Assembly (NCBI GenBank): GCA_001564255.1
Contig: LKNC01000200.1
Location: 1-5,328 of the forward strand
DNA from: Natrialbaceae archaeon Tc-Br11_E2g1
Lineage (GTDB): Archaea > Halobacteriota > Halobacteria > Halobacteriales > Natrialbaceae
DNA length: 5,328 nucleotides
Direction of reading: 5' to 3'
Made by a program: the position numbers and the translations under genes. Every line of letters begins with the position of its first letter. The stretch's first letter is position 1. Below the pieces are notes generated by a model. It was given only the letters and a program-made list of their open reading frames with translations. It ran no database searches and had not been told where the DNA came from. Shown here piece by piece: positions 4,842 through 5,328 of this stretch.

Positions 4842-4860
4842 TAATTCAGAAACTAATTCA
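4842..4860. repeat. Direct repeat TAATTCA in the divergent promoter region
   Basis: TAATTCA occurs at 4842-4848 and 4854-4860, 12 bp start to start, in the most AT-rich part of the 238-bp spacer between the exporter and the winged-helix regulator. The roughly one-turn spacing would put both on the same DNA face, as for an operator. No protein is known to bind it. Confidence 0.4.
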
Positions 4861-4947
4861 TGGCAAGAAAGTTGGCGGCGGTACGTGCGCCTTTCGAGCG
4901 GTGGCGACGGGCCACGGTGTGAAAGATATTCACCCTTCGAAACACAC

Positions 4948-4953
4948 TTTTAT
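4948..4953 (+). promoter_or_regulatory. TATA box of the winged-helix regulator gene
   Basis: TTTTAT lies 21-26 bp before the ATG at 4974, preceded by TTCGAAAC (4936-4943), a BRE-like element with a TTCGAA palindrome. A leaderless or almost leaderless mRNA is expected. A GGAGG at 4968-4972 is one base from the ATG and too close to act as a Shine-Dalgarno. Confidence 0.5.
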
Positions 4954-4973
4954 CATCACGATAAACGGGAGGT

Positions 4974-5328
4974 ATGGACGCACCACTCGAGGAAATCGAG
5001 TTTCTCGCGCTCTCGGCAAACCGCGTGGAGGTACTCGATGCCCTTCGGGAGGGGAGCTGGACCCGACGTGAACTCGAGGAGTTGACGGGAGCCTCACAGC
5101 CGACGCTGGGGCGGATCCTCCGGGATTTCGGGGACCGTACCTGGGTTCGCCGGAGCGATGGTGGCTACGAGGCGACCGCGACGGGCCGGCTCGTCGCGGA
5201 GGGGATCGTCGACCTCCGGGAGATCGTCGAGACGGAACTCGAGCTCCGGGAGGTCGTCGAGTGGCTCCCGACCGGGGAGTTAGACGTCGACTTGCGCCAC
5301 CTCCGGGAGGCGACGATCACCGTGCCGA
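4974..5328 (+). CDS. Winged-helix transcriptional regulator (FilR1/DUF1724 type), 3' end cut by window
   Basis: The first 118 codons of a haloarchaeal regulator, open to the right edge. Residues about 8-72 form a winged helix: ANRVEVLDALREGSWTRREL, then ELTGASQPTLGRILRDF as the helix-turn-helix with recognition helix near 41-51, and a wing with TWVRRSDGGYEATATGRLVA. The following part, DLREIVETELELREVVEWLP and a DLRHLREATIT segment, matches the linker and start of the ligand-binding FilR1-middle (DUF1724) region found in a large haloarchaeal paralogue set of roughly 250-270 residues. The window therefore lacks a bit over half of it. It diverges from the EamA exporter and could control it or itself; this is inferred from layout. 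The start rests on the TATA box just upstream and on the family's usual N-terminus. The inducer is unknown. Confidence 0.9.
   Translation, partial: MDAPLEEIEFLALSANRVEVLDALREGSWTRRELEELTGASQPTLGRILRDFGDRTWVRRSDGGYEATATGRLVAEGIVDLREIVETELELREVVEWLPTGELDVDLRHLREATITVP

Noticed and set aside
1..5328. CRISPR array, tRNA, rRNA or riboswitch
   Set aside because: No regularly spaced repeats, no T-loop (GGTTCGAATCC-like) pattern with a matching acceptor stem, and no conserved RNA motif were recognised by eye.

Overview
The window reads as chromosomal DNA of a haloarchaeon (class Halobacteria). The evidence is high GC with strong GC3, very acidic predicted proteins (Asp/Glu-rich, Lys-poor), frequent CTCGAG/GTCGAC words, AT-rich TATA boxes about 25-31 bp before start codons with no leader, and two regulator families typical of this group (HTH_10/bacterio-opsin-activator type, and a winged helix of the FilR1/DUF1724 type). 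The genus cannot be settled from the sequence.

Left part (1-1400, + strand): the last 214 codons of a CoA-transferase subunit A, overlapping by ATGA with a complete subunit B. Together they form a GctA/GctB-type heterodimeric CoA-transferase. Subunit B keeps the glutamate expected to carry the CoA thioester. It converges, with only 5 bp between stops, on a 250-residue HTH_10 regulator (1406-2158, - strand) that has a leaderless-type promoter.

Middle part (2159-3356): a less GC-rich, accessory-looking stretch. It holds a two-gene toxin-antitoxin module, a DUF433-type antitoxin (2516-2740) overlapping a DUF5615 PIN-like toxin (2737-3060). The module is preceded by a TATA box flanked by TCGGT/ACCGA half-sites, which form a plausible autoregulatory operator. 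The two flanks are otherwise non-coding (about 290-360 bp each) and contain several perfect short dyads. The right flank carries an eight-codon echo of the toxin (residues 75-82), differing from the live gene almost only at third codon positions. This looks like debris of a second, related toxin gene.

Right part (3357-5328): a small single-pass membrane protein with a long acidic tail (3357-3707, +) converges on a ten-helix EamA/DMT-family exporter (3755-4735, -). A winged-helix regulator (4974 to the right edge, +) diverges from the exporter across a 238-bp intergenic region with a promoter for each gene and an AT-rich direct repeat. A regulator-transporter pairing is likely from layout, but it is not proven.

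No tRNA, rRNA, CRISPR array, insertion sequence or integrase was seen. The most interesting part is the toxin-antitoxin island with its repeated dyads and the toxin remnant. The families themselves are known, so this is a possible variant or relic locus rather than a clearly new system.
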